Assembly: GCF_013155395.1 (NCBI RefSeq)
Contig: NZ_JABJWC010000038.1
Location: forward strand, 1 to 36,448
Length of the DNA: 36,448 nt
Source: Komagataeibacter melomenusus
GTDB taxonomy: Bacteria > Pseudomonadota > Alphaproteobacteria > Acetobacterales > Acetobacteraceae
Reading direction: 5' to 3'
The stretch's first letter is position 1; the number at the start of each line of letters is the position of its first letter. Of this stretch, positions 8,478 to 16,970 are shown in pieces. A model generated the notes under the pieces. It was given only the letters and a program-made list of their open reading frames with translations, was not told the DNA's origin and did not search any database. The position numbers were made by a program, and so were the translations under genes.

Positions 8478-10580
8478 ATGGCTGAACGTCCGACCCAAGA
8501 CGCAACGCCTGCCCATCCGGATGATGATGGGTCCACCGGAGCCGCCCTGACTCCCGCGCGCCGCCGCAACGCGCTGCTGCGCCACCTGCCGCATGTGCTC
8601 GGGCTGCTGTTGCTGGTGGGGGCTGTGATCGTGGTGCAGCGCGAGGTGCGCACCCTGCACTGGCAGGACATCAGCCACGCGCTGCTCACCATTCCGTCCA
8701 CCACGCTGTGGGCGGGGGCAGGGTTTACGCTGCTGTCCTATCTGGTGCTGTCCTTCTATGACTGGCTGGCCGTGCGGCAGGTGGGCTGCAAGCTTGCCTT
8801 CCGGCGCACGGCGTTTGCCGCGTTCTGTTCCTATGTGCTGTCGCATAACCTTGGGTTCTCCGCCATTTCGGGTGCTGCGGTGCGCTTCAGGCTGTACGGC
8901 AACTGGGGGCTGAAGCCCTTTGAGGTCGCGCAGATCATTGCGTTCTGTTCCGCCACCTACCTGCTGGGTGCGGCGGTGCTGATCGGCAGCGTGCTGGTGC
9001 TCGAGCCGGGCACGGTGCCCTTTATCGGCCATGCGCTGCCTTCGCCCGTGATGCGGCTGATAGGCTGTGTCCTGTGGGCGGGGGTGATCGGCTATGTCAT
9101 TGCCGGGCGCTACGTGAACGAGATCAGGGTCTGGCGCTGGCAGGTCACCTTTCCATCCGCCGGCATGGCGGTGATGCAGACCCTTGTCGCGGCCCTCGAG
9201 GTCGCGGCCACGGCGGCCATCGCCTACACCTTCCTGCCCGTGGCGCCGGGGCTGGATTACGGCACGTTCCTCGCCATCTACATTGCCTCCTACACCGCGG
9301 GGCTGGTGGCCAGCGTGCCGGGGGGGCTGGGCGTATTTGACGGCACGATGATGCTGGCGCTGGGCGCCTACGTGCCCGCCACGCGCATTGTCACCGCCAT
9401 CCTGATCTTCCGCCTGTTCTACTATATCGTGCCGCTGTTCGTAGCGGGCATCATGTTCGCGGCGCATGAACTCTTCCTGCGTGGTGATGCGGCCCTTGCG
9501 CGCAAGGCAAGGGCTGGCAGCCCGCTGCGCGGGCCGCGGCCGGGCAGGCCGAGCCAGGTGATCCGGGAAAGCGAGGCCGATTTCTCGGTGGCGGTGGCGA
9601 CTGGTGCTGTCTCGCTGTGCGGGGGGCTGCTGCTGGCGCTGACCCTGCTCGACCCCGAAAACTGGCTGAATGCGGGCCGCCTGCAACCGCTCTTCGCCAT
9701 GGTGGGGGATTATCTGCTCTCGCTGATCGGTGTGGCGCTGATCGGGCTGGGCATCGGGCTTTCGCAGCGCGTGACGCTGGCGTGGAAGGCCACGATCGGG
9801 CTGCTGTCGGTCGCCTGCGCGCTGACGCTGCTGCGCGACTCGCCCATGGCGGTGCCGGGCCTGCTCATGCTGGTGTGCCTGCTGATCGCACCCTTCCGTG
9901 GCTCCTATTACCGCCATGCGCGCATCATGAGCGAGCCGCTTTCATCGCAGACCATTCTCTCCCTCGTGCTGCTGATCAGTTCGGTGGTGGTGCTGGTGCT
10001 GGCAGGCCCGCATGATTCGGCAGGGGGAAGCTGGTGGGAGATCATGCTCTTCGCCACCCGTCCGGGCATTGCGCAATGGACGCTGGGGCTCGCGGTCATG
10101 CTGGGGCTGGTCATGATCGTGCGGCTGGTGCGGCCGGGGCGCATTCACGTGCTGCCGTGGAACAAGCAGGGCCAGGCCCAGTATCGCGCGCTCGACCACG
10201 CGCTTGATGGCGTGGGGCAGGTCACGCCCGCGCCTTCGGGGCTGATACCGGGGGCGCGGCGGCAGGCGCTGCTGCCCTTCGTGCGGCTGGGGCCGTATCT
10301 GGTCGGGCTGGGCGACCCGGCGGGCCATGCGGATGACTGCACATCGGCCATATGGTGGCTGCGTGACCTTGCGGTGCAGGAAGGCTGCCAGCCTGCCTTC
10401 TGGCATGTCGGCACCAGCCTGCTTGCGGTCTATAACGAACTGGGCCTGACGCCATGGCCCCTGACGGAGGAAGGCGCGCCGCTGCATCCGTGTTTTCTGT
10501 GCGCGGGCGCGGATGACCTGACCATGATCCGCACGCTCATGGAAAAGGCCTTTGCGCCATTGGGGCAGGCCGGATGCTAA
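8478..10580 (+). CDS. MprF-like membrane protein with shortened synthase domain
   Basis: A 700-residue polytopic inner-membrane protein. After a cytoplasmic N-terminus (~45 residues), segments up to ~330 form the flippase-like domain of the MprF/UPF0104 family, with the characteristic SHNLGFSAISGAAVRFRLYG block. More membrane spans follow to ~550. The C-terminus from ~570 carries the first part of the cytosolic DUF2156 aminoacyl-transferase domain (VRLGPYLVGLGDPAG, then AFWHVGTSLLAVYNELGL). It then stops about 40 residues later, whereas full MprF proteins run to ~840-880. The second acyltransferase fold, which holds catalytic residues in known lysyl-phosphatidylglycerol synthases, is therefore absent. 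There is no trace of it downstream, where marC begins. The ribosome site AAGGG overlaps the lysK stop. It probably acts as a lipid flippase; synthase activity is doubtful. Confidence 0.85.
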   Translation: MAERPTQDATPAHPDDDGSTGAALTPARRRNALLRHLPHVLGLLLLVGAVIVVQREVRTLHWQDISHALLTIPSTTLWAGAGFTLLSYLVLSFYDWLAVRQVGCKLAFRRTAFAAFCSYVLSHNLGFSAISGAAVRFRLYGNWGLKPFEVAQIIAFCSATYLLGAAVLIGSVLVLEPGTVPFIGHALPSPVMRLIGCVLWAGVIGYVIAGRYVNEIRVWRWQVTFPSAGMAVMQTLVAALEVAATAAIAYTFLPVAPGLDYGTFLAIYIASYTAGLVASVPGGLGVFDGTMMLALGAYVPATRIVTAILIFRLFYYIVPLFVAGIMFAAHELFLRGDAALARKARAGSPLRGPRPGRPSQVIRESEADFSVAVATGAVSLCGGLLLALTLLDPENWLNAGRLQPLFAMVGDYLLSLIGVALIGLGIGLSQRVTLAWKATIGLLSVACALTLLRDSPMAVPGLLMLVCLLIAPFRGSYYRHARIMSEPLSSQTILSLVLLISSVVVLVLAGPHDSAGGSWWEIMLFATRPGIAQWTLGLAVMLGLVMIVRLVRPGRIHVLPWNKQGQAQYRALDHALDGVGQVTPAPSGLIPGARRQALLPFVRLGPYLVGLGDPAGHADDCTSAIWWLRDLAVQEGCQPAFWHVGTSLLAVYNELGLTPWPLTEEGAPLHPCFLCAGADDLTMIRTLMEKAFAPLGQAGC

Positions 10581-10614
10581 GTGCCCCTGCCTCGTGGCCT
10601 GAAGGAAGCCGCTC

Positions 10615-11343
10615 ATGACCGCCCATGCGGGACTGCTCATGCATTTTTCCACCGTGGTGGGGCTGCCCAGCCTGTCCGGTGCGTTCCTCATGGCGTTTCC
10701 GGCGCTGTTCTCCATTGTCAATCCGCTGGGGGCGGCGCTGATCTTTGCCCAGGTTACGGCGGGGCATGACCGCCGCACCTGCGTGGCGCTGGCCGGGCAG
10801 GTGGCCTTCTATTCCGCCATGCTCATGCTGGCCTCGATCTGGATCGGGGGGCTTGTTCTGTCGTTCTTTGGCATCACCATTGATGCCCTGCGCATTGCAG
10901 GCGGGCTGGTGGTGGCGGTGCGGGCGTGGTCGCTGCTGCAGGCCCCCGAGACGGAGGAAGCCCGCAAGCAGGCCCAGGCCAGCGGCAGCACGCAGGCAGC
11001 CAACCTGATGGGGCAGGCGTTCTTTCCGCTGACCATGCCCTTTACCGTCGGCCCCGGCACGATTGCGGTGGCCATTGCCCTTGGCTCGGAAGGGCCGCCT
11101 GCGGGGAATCACATCGTCTTTTACGGCGTGCTGTCGATCGCGGCGGTGCTGGTGGCGGGGATTGTCTGGGCAGCCTATGCCTATGCCGAGCAACTGCTCT
11201 ACCTGCTGGGCACGACCGGCACGCGCATCGTCTCGCGGCTCGCCGCGCTGATCCTGCTCTCGATTGGCGTGCAGATCCTGATTACGGGCGTGCAGGGGGT
11301 GGTGCTCTCGACCGCGCATGCCGTCATCACCATGGCAGGCTGA
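10615..11343 (+). CDS. MarC family (UPF0056) integral membrane protein
   Basis: A 242-residue inner-membrane protein with about six hydrophobic spans. Family blocks are visible: the N-terminal FPALFSIVNPLGAALIF (~residues 28-44), the central FFPLTMPFTVGPGTIAVAIAL (~134-155) and a C-terminal span containing GVQILITGVQG. The family was once linked to multiple antibiotic resistance in Escherichia coli, but that link was not upheld, and the transported substrate is unknown. A strong GAAGGAAG lies upstream of the ATG. The gene follows the MprF-like gene by 34 bases and probably shares its transcript. It ends 12 bases from the stop of the convergent uracil-DNA glycosylase gene, with no clear terminator between. 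Confidence 0.9.
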   Translation: MTAHAGLLMHFSTVVGLPSLSGAFLMAFPALFSIVNPLGAALIFAQVTAGHDRRTCVALAGQVAFYSAMLMLASIWIGGLVLSFFGITIDALRIAGGLVVAVRAWSLLQAPETEEARKQAQASGSTQAANLMGQAFFPLTMPFTVGPGTIAVAIALGSEGPPAGNHIVFYGVLSIAAVLVAGIVWAAYAYAEQLLYLLGTTGTRIVSRLAALILLSIGVQILITGVQGVVLSTAHAVITMAG

Positions 11344-11355
11344 CAGGCGAGCCGT

Positions 11356-11967
11356 TCACGCCAGCGGCGCGATGTCTGGCACGGGCCGTCCATCAAGCAC
11401 GGCCCGCACGCAGGCGCGTAACGCAGGCAGCACATCCGTGCCGAATTGCGGCGTGCGCCGCTCCCATGCCCCCGTGCGCCATGACGGGTGGGGCAGGGGA
11501 AAGTAGCGCGGCAGGTAGTGGCGGAAGTCGAGGCAGCGCGCGCTGACCTTGCCCTTGCCCAGAATATGGAGCTGCGCGTAGCTGCCCACCACCAGCGTCA
11601 GTTCAAGGGCGGGCATCTGCGCCATGATGCGCGCGCGCCATTGCGGCGCGCATTCCGGCCGGGGCGGGCAGTCACCGCCTTTGGGCAGGCGGCCGGGATA
11701 GCACAGGCCCATCGGCACCAGCGCGATGCGGCTGGAATCATAGAACGTGGCGCGATCCACCCCCATCCAGCCCCGCAGCCGGTCGCCCGAGGCATCATTG
11801 AAGGACTGTCCGGTTTCATGCACGCGCGTGCCCGGCGCCTGGCTGGCAATGAGCAGCCGCGCCGTGCGCGAGACATGCAGCACCGGGCGCGGCCCAAGCG
11901 GCAGGTGCGCGGCACAGGTCTGGCAGGCGCGGATGGCGTGCAGCAGGTCTTCAAGGGTTTCGGCCAT
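11356..11967 (-). CDS. Uracil-DNA glycosylase family protein (Fe-S type)
   Basis: A 203-residue protein of the uracil-DNA glycosylase superfamily, which removes uracil or related damaged bases from DNA. It has the four-cysteine pattern of the family 4/5 Fe-S enzymes: CxxC at 15/18, Cys 89 before PGRLPKGG, and Cys 106 in RPECAPQW. Motif 1 reads SQAPGTRVHETGQSFND rather than the usual GEAPG, and the C-terminal motif is HPSWR. The exact subfamily and lesion are therefore uncertain. The frame opens at an ATG at 12003 inside the sirtuin gene. The ATG at 11967 is chosen because an AAGG that overlaps the sirtuin stop sits just before it. It is likely translated with the upstream sirtuin gene, 8 bases away. 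Confidence 0.8.
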   Translation of the reverse strand: MAETLEDLLHAIRACQTCAAHLPLGPRPVLHVSRTARLLIASQAPGTRVHETGQSFNDASGDRLRGWMGVDRATFYDSSRIALVPMGLCYPGRLPKGGDCPPRPECAPQWRARIMAQMPALELTLVVGSYAQLHILGKGKVSARCLDFRHYLPRYFPLPHPSWRTGAWERRTPQFGTDVLPALRACVRAVLDGRPVPDIAPLA

Positions 11968-11975
11968 GGGGTGCC

Positions 11976-12680
11976 TTACGCTTTCAGCATGTCGCGTGTC
12001 CATGCCGGCACCGTGCGGGTGGCAGGGCCGAGAATGGTCTGGTCAAAGGCGCTGCGGCCCGCCGGAGCCTCAAGGTTGAACAGCATCGTATCGGCATGAT
12101 CGCTCACGCTGTCCACAAACCCCGCCGCCGGGTAGACCACGCCAGAGGTGCCAATGGCCACGAACAGGTCACACGCCTCAAGCTGCCGGGCGATGGCCTC
12201 CATATGATAGGGCATTTCCCCAAACCAGACGATATCGGGCCGCAGCGTCGTCGCGCCGCAATCGGGGCAGGGCGTGTCGGGGTAGCAGTCGGTTTTCCAG
12301 GCAGGGGTGGCATGGCAGTGGGTGCAGCGCAGGCGCAGCAGCTCGCCATGCATGTGAATCACGTTCCGGCTTCCCGCGCGTTCATGCAGGTCATCGATAT
12401 TCTGCGTGATGATGGTGAGGTGTCCCGGCCATTGACCCTCACGTCCGGCCTGCTCGAGGGTGGCGAGCGCCCTGTGCGCAGCATTGGGGTGCACTGTCGG
12501 GAGTTGGGCGCGCAGGCCGTTATAGAACCGGTCCACCCGCAGCGGGTCACGCGCAAAGCCCTGCGGCGTGCAGATATCCTCGATCCGTTCATGGTTCCAC
12601 AACCCATCCGGCCCGCGAAAGGTCTGGAGACCCGATTCCTGGCTGATGCCCGCCCCGGTCAGGACAACAATGCGCTGCAT
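11976..12680 (-). CDS. cobB: NAD-dependent protein deacetylase, sirtuin family
   Basis: A 234-residue sirtuin that removes acyl groups from protein lysines with NAD+, classically activating acetyl-CoA synthetase in bacteria. Visible are the NAD-binding GAGIS (9-13), TFRGPDGLW (20-28), the catalytic TQNIDDLHERAG with HMHGE, and a zinc site with CTHC and CPDC. The class III pocket normally carries Tyr-x-x-Arg for succinyl or malonyl groups. Here the segment reads FYNGLR, so Tyr 53 is present but the expected Arg position is Leu 56, with an Arg one residue later. Deacetylation is therefore more likely than desuccinylation (inference). A GAGGGAGAG ribosome site precedes the ATG. It is the first gene of a two-gene unit with the glycosylase. 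Confidence 0.95.
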   Translation of the reverse strand: MQRIVVLTGAGISQESGLQTFRGPDGLWNHERIEDICTPQGFARDPLRVDRFYNGLRAQLPTVHPNAAHRALATLEQAGREGQWPGHLTIITQNIDDLHERAGSRNVIHMHGELLRLRCTHCHATPAWKTDCYPDTPCPDCGATTLRPDIVWFGEMPYHMEAIARQLEACDLFVAIGTSGVVYPAAGFVDSVSDHADTMLFNLEAPAGRSAFDQTILGPATRTVPAWTRDMLKA

Positions 12681-12733
12681 GTGCGCTCTCCCTCAAGGTG
12701 AAGACAGGCAGTGTGCGGCATTGCCGTACATAA

Positions 12734-12769
12734 GAAAACCGCCATGGACATGAGCCCATGGCGGTTTTC
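12734..12769 (-). terminator. Terminator of adhAB (bidirectional hairpin)
   Basis: A perfect 14-base inverted repeat: GAAAACCGCCATGG at 12734-12747 and CCATGGCGGTTTTC at 12756-12769, with an eight-base loop. Read on the minus strand, the stem is followed by TTTTCTTATGT. It lies 57 bases beyond the adhB stop and just upstream of the sirtuin gene. Confidence 0.85.
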
Positions 12770-12825
12770 CGTAATGCGTATCAGGGTAAGGGTGGCCCGA
12801 CAGGAAGGACCACCCCTGCCGCGTA

Positions 12826-14232
12826 TTACTGCGCGGCGTCCTGACCGGTGTGCGTCTGCGGTGCAAACGTCCAGCCCGAGCCGTAAGGCTGCGGCAGGAA
12901 GACCGACCAGCCGCTGCTCATGCTGTTCCAGCCGGAGCTGGAAACCGGAGCCCCGGTGTCACGCAGCTTGGTCACGTCAGCTGCCGTAACGGTGCCCGGC
13001 GCCTTGTTGCCCCAGCTGGTGCGGATGAAGTTGACCACATCGGCGATCTGCTGGGCGGACAGCGAGTTGCTGTAACCCGGCATGGCCACCGCGGAAGGTG
13101 CCCAGTTGCTCGGCGGCAGCACGCCACCATGCGCGATCACGTTCACCAGCGAGGTCGGGTTCTCGGTCAGCACGACCGGGTTGCCAGCCAGCGGCGGGAA
13201 CATGCGGGCCACGCCACCACCGTCGTTACGGTGACAGATGGCGCATTCCTTCACATACGTATCAGCACCCGGCATGCTGGCGGTGTTGCCGGCGTTCAGG
13301 GCCGTCGCGGTGGACGGATCGTATGTGTAGTTGCCCTGTGAGGGGGGCACCGGCGGCAGGCTCTTCAGGTACTTCGCGATGGCGTGCAGGTCGTCATCGG
13401 TGAAGTACTGGGTGCTCCATGCCACCACGTCGCCCATGCCACCGAACACGGCGGAGTGGTCGATGCGGCCGGACTTGAGGAAGGTGTAGATGTCATCTTC
13501 CGACCAGCGACCCAGACCCACGACCGGGTCGTTACGCAGGCTGGGAGCGACCCAGTTGTCGATCGGCGCGCCACCGGCCAGGAAGTCAGGCCCACCCGAG
13601 GCATCGAGCGCCTTTTCCTGCATGGCAAAGCCGCGCGGCGTATGGCACGCGCCGCAATGGCCCGGACCCGTGACCAGGTAGTCACCACGGGCCACGTCGG
13701 CATCGGTGCCGGGGGCGGGGGTGAAGTCCTTGGGCGAGGGCGAGAACATCATGCGCCAGATACCCAGCGGCCAGCGCATCGACATCGGCCAGGAAATGTC
13801 CGGCTGCTTGTCAGGCTGTGCGACCGGCTTCACCCCATGCATGAAGTATGCATACAGCGCCTGCATGTCTTCCTTCGTCATGCGCGAGAAGGAAGGATAC
13901 GGCATGGCCGGATACAGCGTGGAACCATCCTTGCGGATACCGTGGCGCACCGCTTCGTCGAATTCGGCGAAGGTGTAGCGACCGATACCGTAGGTGGGGT
14001 CCGGTGTAATGTTTGTGGAATAGATCGTGCCGATCGGGCTCTTGATTTCAAGCCCGCCTGCATACGACTGCCCATGGAGGGCGGTGTGACATGCTACGCA
14101 GTCACCCAGTCGTGCGACATACGCCCCTTTCTGGACCAGCGCGGGGTCGGCATCTGGCGTCTGTGCCAATGCCGTCCCTGCCAGCAGACTAAACGCTGCC
14201 GCGCTGAATGTCACCTTAAGCCTGTTGATCAT
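12826..14232 (-). CDS. adhB: PQQ alcohol dehydrogenase cytochrome c subunit (subunit II)
   Basis: Triple-haem cytochrome c subunit of the membrane-bound alcohol dehydrogenase of acetic acid bacteria. It takes electrons from the AdhA quinohaemoprotein and reduces ubiquinone at the periplasmic face of the inner membrane. The 468-residue precursor begins with a Sec signal peptide (MINRLKVTFS..., cleavage expected after ALA at ~23). It has three CxxCH haem sites at 45-49 (CVACH), 193-197 (CGACH) and 330-334 (CAICH). An aromatic C-terminal tail may help hold it to the membrane. Upstream in-frame ATGs at 14244 and 14247 would only lengthen the signal peptide; the MINRL start is the one I recall for this protein. 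It follows adhA after 53 bases and is ended by the hairpin at 12734-12769. Confidence 0.97.
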   Translation of the reverse strand: MINRLKVTFSAAAFSLLAGTALAQTPDADPALVQKGAYVARLGDCVACHTALHGQSYAGGLEIKSPIGTIYSTNITPDPTYGIGRYTFAEFDEAVRHGIRKDGSTLYPAMPYPSFSRMTKEDMQALYAYFMHGVKPVAQPDKQPDISWPMSMRWPLGIWRMMFSPSPKDFTPAPGTDADVARGDYLVTGPGHCGACHTPRGFAMQEKALDASGGPDFLAGGAPIDNWVAPSLRNDPVVGLGRWSEDDIYTFLKSGRIDHSAVFGGMGDVVAWSTQYFTDDDLHAIAKYLKSLPPVPPSQGNYTYDPSTATALNAGNTASMPGADTYVKECAICHRNDGGGVARMFPPLAGNPVVLTENPTSLVNVIAHGGVLPPSNWAPSAVAMPGYSNSLSAQQIADVVNFIRTSWGNKAPGTVTAADVTKLRDTGAPVSSSGWNSMSSGWSVFLPQPYGSGWTFAPQTHTGQDAAQ

Positions 14233-14285
14233 TATGTTCACCATCATGCGTCGCGTTGATGCGAAAAATTGTCAAAACCGGGAGA

Positions 14286-16508
14286 TTATGGCTGCTGCTC
14301 GGGAATACCGGCAGCGTTCTTCCGGGCATCAACTTCCCTCTGATAGGTCTCGTTCGCACGCTTGATCAGGAACTGGCGGATATCCTCGATCTCGGTGGGG
14401 TTCATGCTGCTGTCGAAGCGATCCATACCGTAGGCGGTAAGGGCGCCGCGGCCGACAACATTGTAGAACGCATCCTCGTGACGGATGGACCCGGACCAGC
14501 GCAGGTCAGGCAGCACACCAGCACCTTCGGCATTGTCGCCATGGCAGGCGGCGCAATAGGTCTGGAACTGGAAGTAGCCGTTATCGGTGCGCTTGCTGTC
14601 GAACTCTGCCGGCGGCTTGACGGGCAGGAAGCCCTGGTCATTCTGCTTGGGCAGCGGGCCCGACTTGCCATCAAGCGAGAAGGCAATGATGCGCGAGTGG
14701 TTGACGGTCCAGCCGCTGGTGCGGGCAAGGCCACCGAGGAAGAACGGATAGATGCCGCCCCAGCCCACTTCAACCGCGACATACTGCTTCTTGTCGCTGC
14801 CAAGGTAGGACACGGGGGGAGCGATGATGCCGCTATCCGCCGCGAAGTGGAACAGGTCGGAACCGTTCGTGGCGTCATAGGCATGGAATTCGCCATTCGC
14901 CAGGCCCTGGAAGAGCAGGTCGCCGCCCGTTGCCAGGATGCCGCCGTTCCACGGGCCCTTGTGGTCCACGCGCCAGGCTTCAGCCTGCGTCTTCGGATCC
15001 CAGGCCACGATCCAGCCCTTCAGGTCCTTCACGAAGGCCTGCTTGGCTTCGGGGGAGTCGGGGATACCGACCTTGTTCATGTCCAGGCCAAGGTTCCAGC
15101 TGTCGGGGTGCGGCGTGAAGCCACCGACCTGGTTGGTGTACAGGAACGGAACCTGCTGCGCGGGAATGTAGACCAGCCCGGTCTTGGGGCTGTACGCCAT
15201 GGCCGCGAAGTTATGGCCACCAAGGTCACCCGGAATGCCGTACCAGTCCTTGCCCGTAAGCGTGTAGAGCGCATCGGGGTTGTAGATCGGGCGGCCGGTC
15301 TTGGGATCCAGGCCACTGGCCCAGTTCACATAGACATAGTTCTTGCCCGAGATGAACTCGCCGGTCTTCGCATCGATGATGTAGAAGAAGCCGTTCTTGG
15401 GGGCATGAACGATGACGTGACGGGTCTCACCGTTGATCGGCAGGTCAACCGTCATGATCTGCTGGACCGAGGTGAAGTCCCACTGGTCCATCGGCGTTTC
15501 CTGGAAATGCCAGACGTATTCGCCCGTTTCCGGCTTCAGCGCCACGATGCTGCCCAGGAACAGGTTGTCGCCCTTGCCTTCCGAGCGGTACTTGTAGTTC
15601 CACGGCGAACCGTTGCCCACGCCCAGGTAGACCAGGTCGGACACGGGATCATACACGATGGAATCCCACACCGTGCCGCCGCCACCCTGGCGGGTCCAGG
15701 CGCCGGTCGGGCTCCAGGTCTGGTAGGCCTTGTTCATCAGCACGCTGTCGGAGGCAGCATGGTCCGGCTCGTTCTTGGGGTTCGGAACCGTGAAGAAGCG
15801 CCAGTCCAGCTTGCCGGTCTCGGCATCGAACGCGGAGACGAAGCCACGCGCGCCGAACTCGGAGCCACCGTTACCGATGATCACGCGGCCCTTGGCGATG
15901 CGCGGCGCGCCATCAACCGTGTAGGAACGCTGCTTGCCCAGTTCCGCCTCGGGCGGGATGGTGTTCACGCTCCAGACCAGCTTGCCGGTCTTGGCGTCAA
16001 GCGCGATCAGGCGGCCGTCGAACGTGCCGAAATAGACCTTGCCATTCCAGTAGGCGGCGCCACGGTTGACCGTGTCACAGCAGCCCTTGTCGGCGATGTT
16101 GCCGGGCACGCGCGGGTCATACGACCACAGCAGCTTGCCGGTGGCGCCATCAACGGCCTTCATCATGCTCCAGTTGGTCGTGGCATACATGATGCCATTG
16201 ACAACCAGCGGCGTGCCTTCCTGGCCACGGTTGGTATCAAGGTCGAGATACCAGGCCAGCTTCAGGTTACCAACATTGGAACGGTTGATCTGATCCAGCG
16301 GGCTGTAGCGCTGTTCAGAATAGGTGCGGCCATAGGTCATCCAGTCGCCGGGATGGTCATCCGCATGGATGATCGCTTCCCCCGTGGCGCCCTGCCCGTC
16401 ATCTGCGGATGCCATGGTGGCATAGCCCGAGATGAGAGCCGCACATATCGTTCCGGCTGTAAGCGTTCTGCTCAGAGAACGTCTTTTTCCGAAAACGGCA
16501 GAAATCAT
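14286..16508 (-). CDS. adhA: PQQ-dependent alcohol dehydrogenase, quinohaemoprotein subunit (subunit I)
   Basis: Periplasmic quinohaemoprotein that oxidises ethanol to acetaldehyde, the first step of vinegar production. The 740-residue precursor has a signal peptide ending MASA (~35), with the mature protein beginning DDGQG. It folds as an eight-bladed propeller holding PQQ and Ca2+. The vicinal disulphide is Cys 143-Cys 144 (KGCCDT), likely Ca/PQQ ligands are Glu 217 and Asn 299, and the likely catalytic base is Asp 344 in DQWDFTS. A C-terminal cytochrome c domain has CAACH at 652-656. The ATG at 16508 has GAGGA eight bases upstream; the frame runs on to 16562 without family resemblance. It heads the adhAB operon. 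The small third subunit (AdhS) is not in the window. The protein is nearly identical to my recollection of the Komagataeibacter enzyme. Confidence 0.98.
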   Translation of the reverse strand: MISAVFGKRRSLSRTLTAGTICAALISGYATMASADDGQGATGEAIIHADDHPGDWMTYGRTYSEQRYSPLDQINRSNVGNLKLAWYLDLDTNRGQEGTPLVVNGIMYATTNWSMMKAVDGATGKLLWSYDPRVPGNIADKGCCDTVNRGAAYWNGKVYFGTFDGRLIALDAKTGKLVWSVNTIPPEAELGKQRSYTVDGAPRIAKGRVIIGNGGSEFGARGFVSAFDAETGKLDWRFFTVPNPKNEPDHAASDSVLMNKAYQTWSPTGAWTRQGGGGTVWDSIVYDPVSDLVYLGVGNGSPWNYKYRSEGKGDNLFLGSIVALKPETGEYVWHFQETPMDQWDFTSVQQIMTVDLPINGETRHVIVHAPKNGFFYIIDAKTGEFISGKNYVYVNWASGLDPKTGRPIYNPDALYTLTGKDWYGIPGDLGGHNFAAMAYSPKTGLVYIPAQQVPFLYTNQVGGFTPHPDSWNLGLDMNKVGIPDSPEAKQAFVKDLKGWIVAWDPKTQAEAWRVDHKGPWNGGILATGGDLLFQGLANGEFHAYDATNGSDLFHFAADSGIIAPPVSYLGSDKKQYVAVEVGWGGIYPFFLGGLARTSGWTVNHSRIIAFSLDGKSGPLPKQNDQGFLPVKPPAEFDSKRTDNGYFQFQTYCAACHGDNAEGAGVLPDLRWSGSIRHEDAFYNVVGRGALTAYGMDRFDSSMNPTEIEDIRQFLIKRANETYQREVDARKNAAGIPEQQP

Positions 16509-16970
16509 ATGTGATGTCCTCAGAAAACTAACGGTTTCGAATTCAGGACGCCGCCGCTGCAACTTTCTGTCCGGGCAGGCTTTCTGAATGTAACCGGCAA
16601 AAAGCGCGGGCTGCGCTCGTTTTCCGACCAGACAGGAAACCGGCTTCGGGCAGGGAGATAAAGCAGGTAGTCCGTTTCATCCGAACATACCGAGGCTAGC
16701 ACGCCCGTCTCCTGACATTTTAGTGTTCATGCTCACGAAGACGTGAATATGTTGTCTGATAAGCAATGAAACGGATAGCTGCCCCAAATGGATATTTTTT
16801 AAAAATATGTTGATATTGCAGCAAGAATGAGAAGATGCGCCGGGCGCCGCGCGACAGGTGCTTCACAATAAATGATGAGAAATATATTTTTATTATTCAT
16901 TAATGGCATAAATTTTTGGTGAAACGCACACCTGCTTCACGCCGCAGGCGTAACGGATTCCGGCAGAGAA
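16509..16970. other. AT-rich region upstream of adhA
   Basis: About 460 bases between adhA (leaving leftward) and thpR (ending here on the minus strand). No gene was recognised. The stretch 16780-16920 is much richer in A and T than its surroundings, with runs such as ATATTTTTTAAAAATAT and a second block near 16867-16915. It must carry the adhA promoter and any operator, but no convincing -35/-10 pair could be picked by eye. No thpR terminator is evident on the minus strand, so thpR transcripts could read into adhAB. Confidence 0.5.
16792..16808. repeat. Perfect AT palindrome upstream of adhA
   Basis: ATATTTTT (16792-16799), one central T, AAAAATAT (16801-16808). It lies about 285 bases before the adhA start, in the AT-rich block. 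It could be a protein-binding or bent-DNA site; no known operator is recognised. Confidence 0.5.

Noticed and set aside
14256..16514. A 752-codon open frame opposite adhA
   Set aside because: Same effect of codon bias; the predicted protein is low in recognisable motifs, while adhA is certain.
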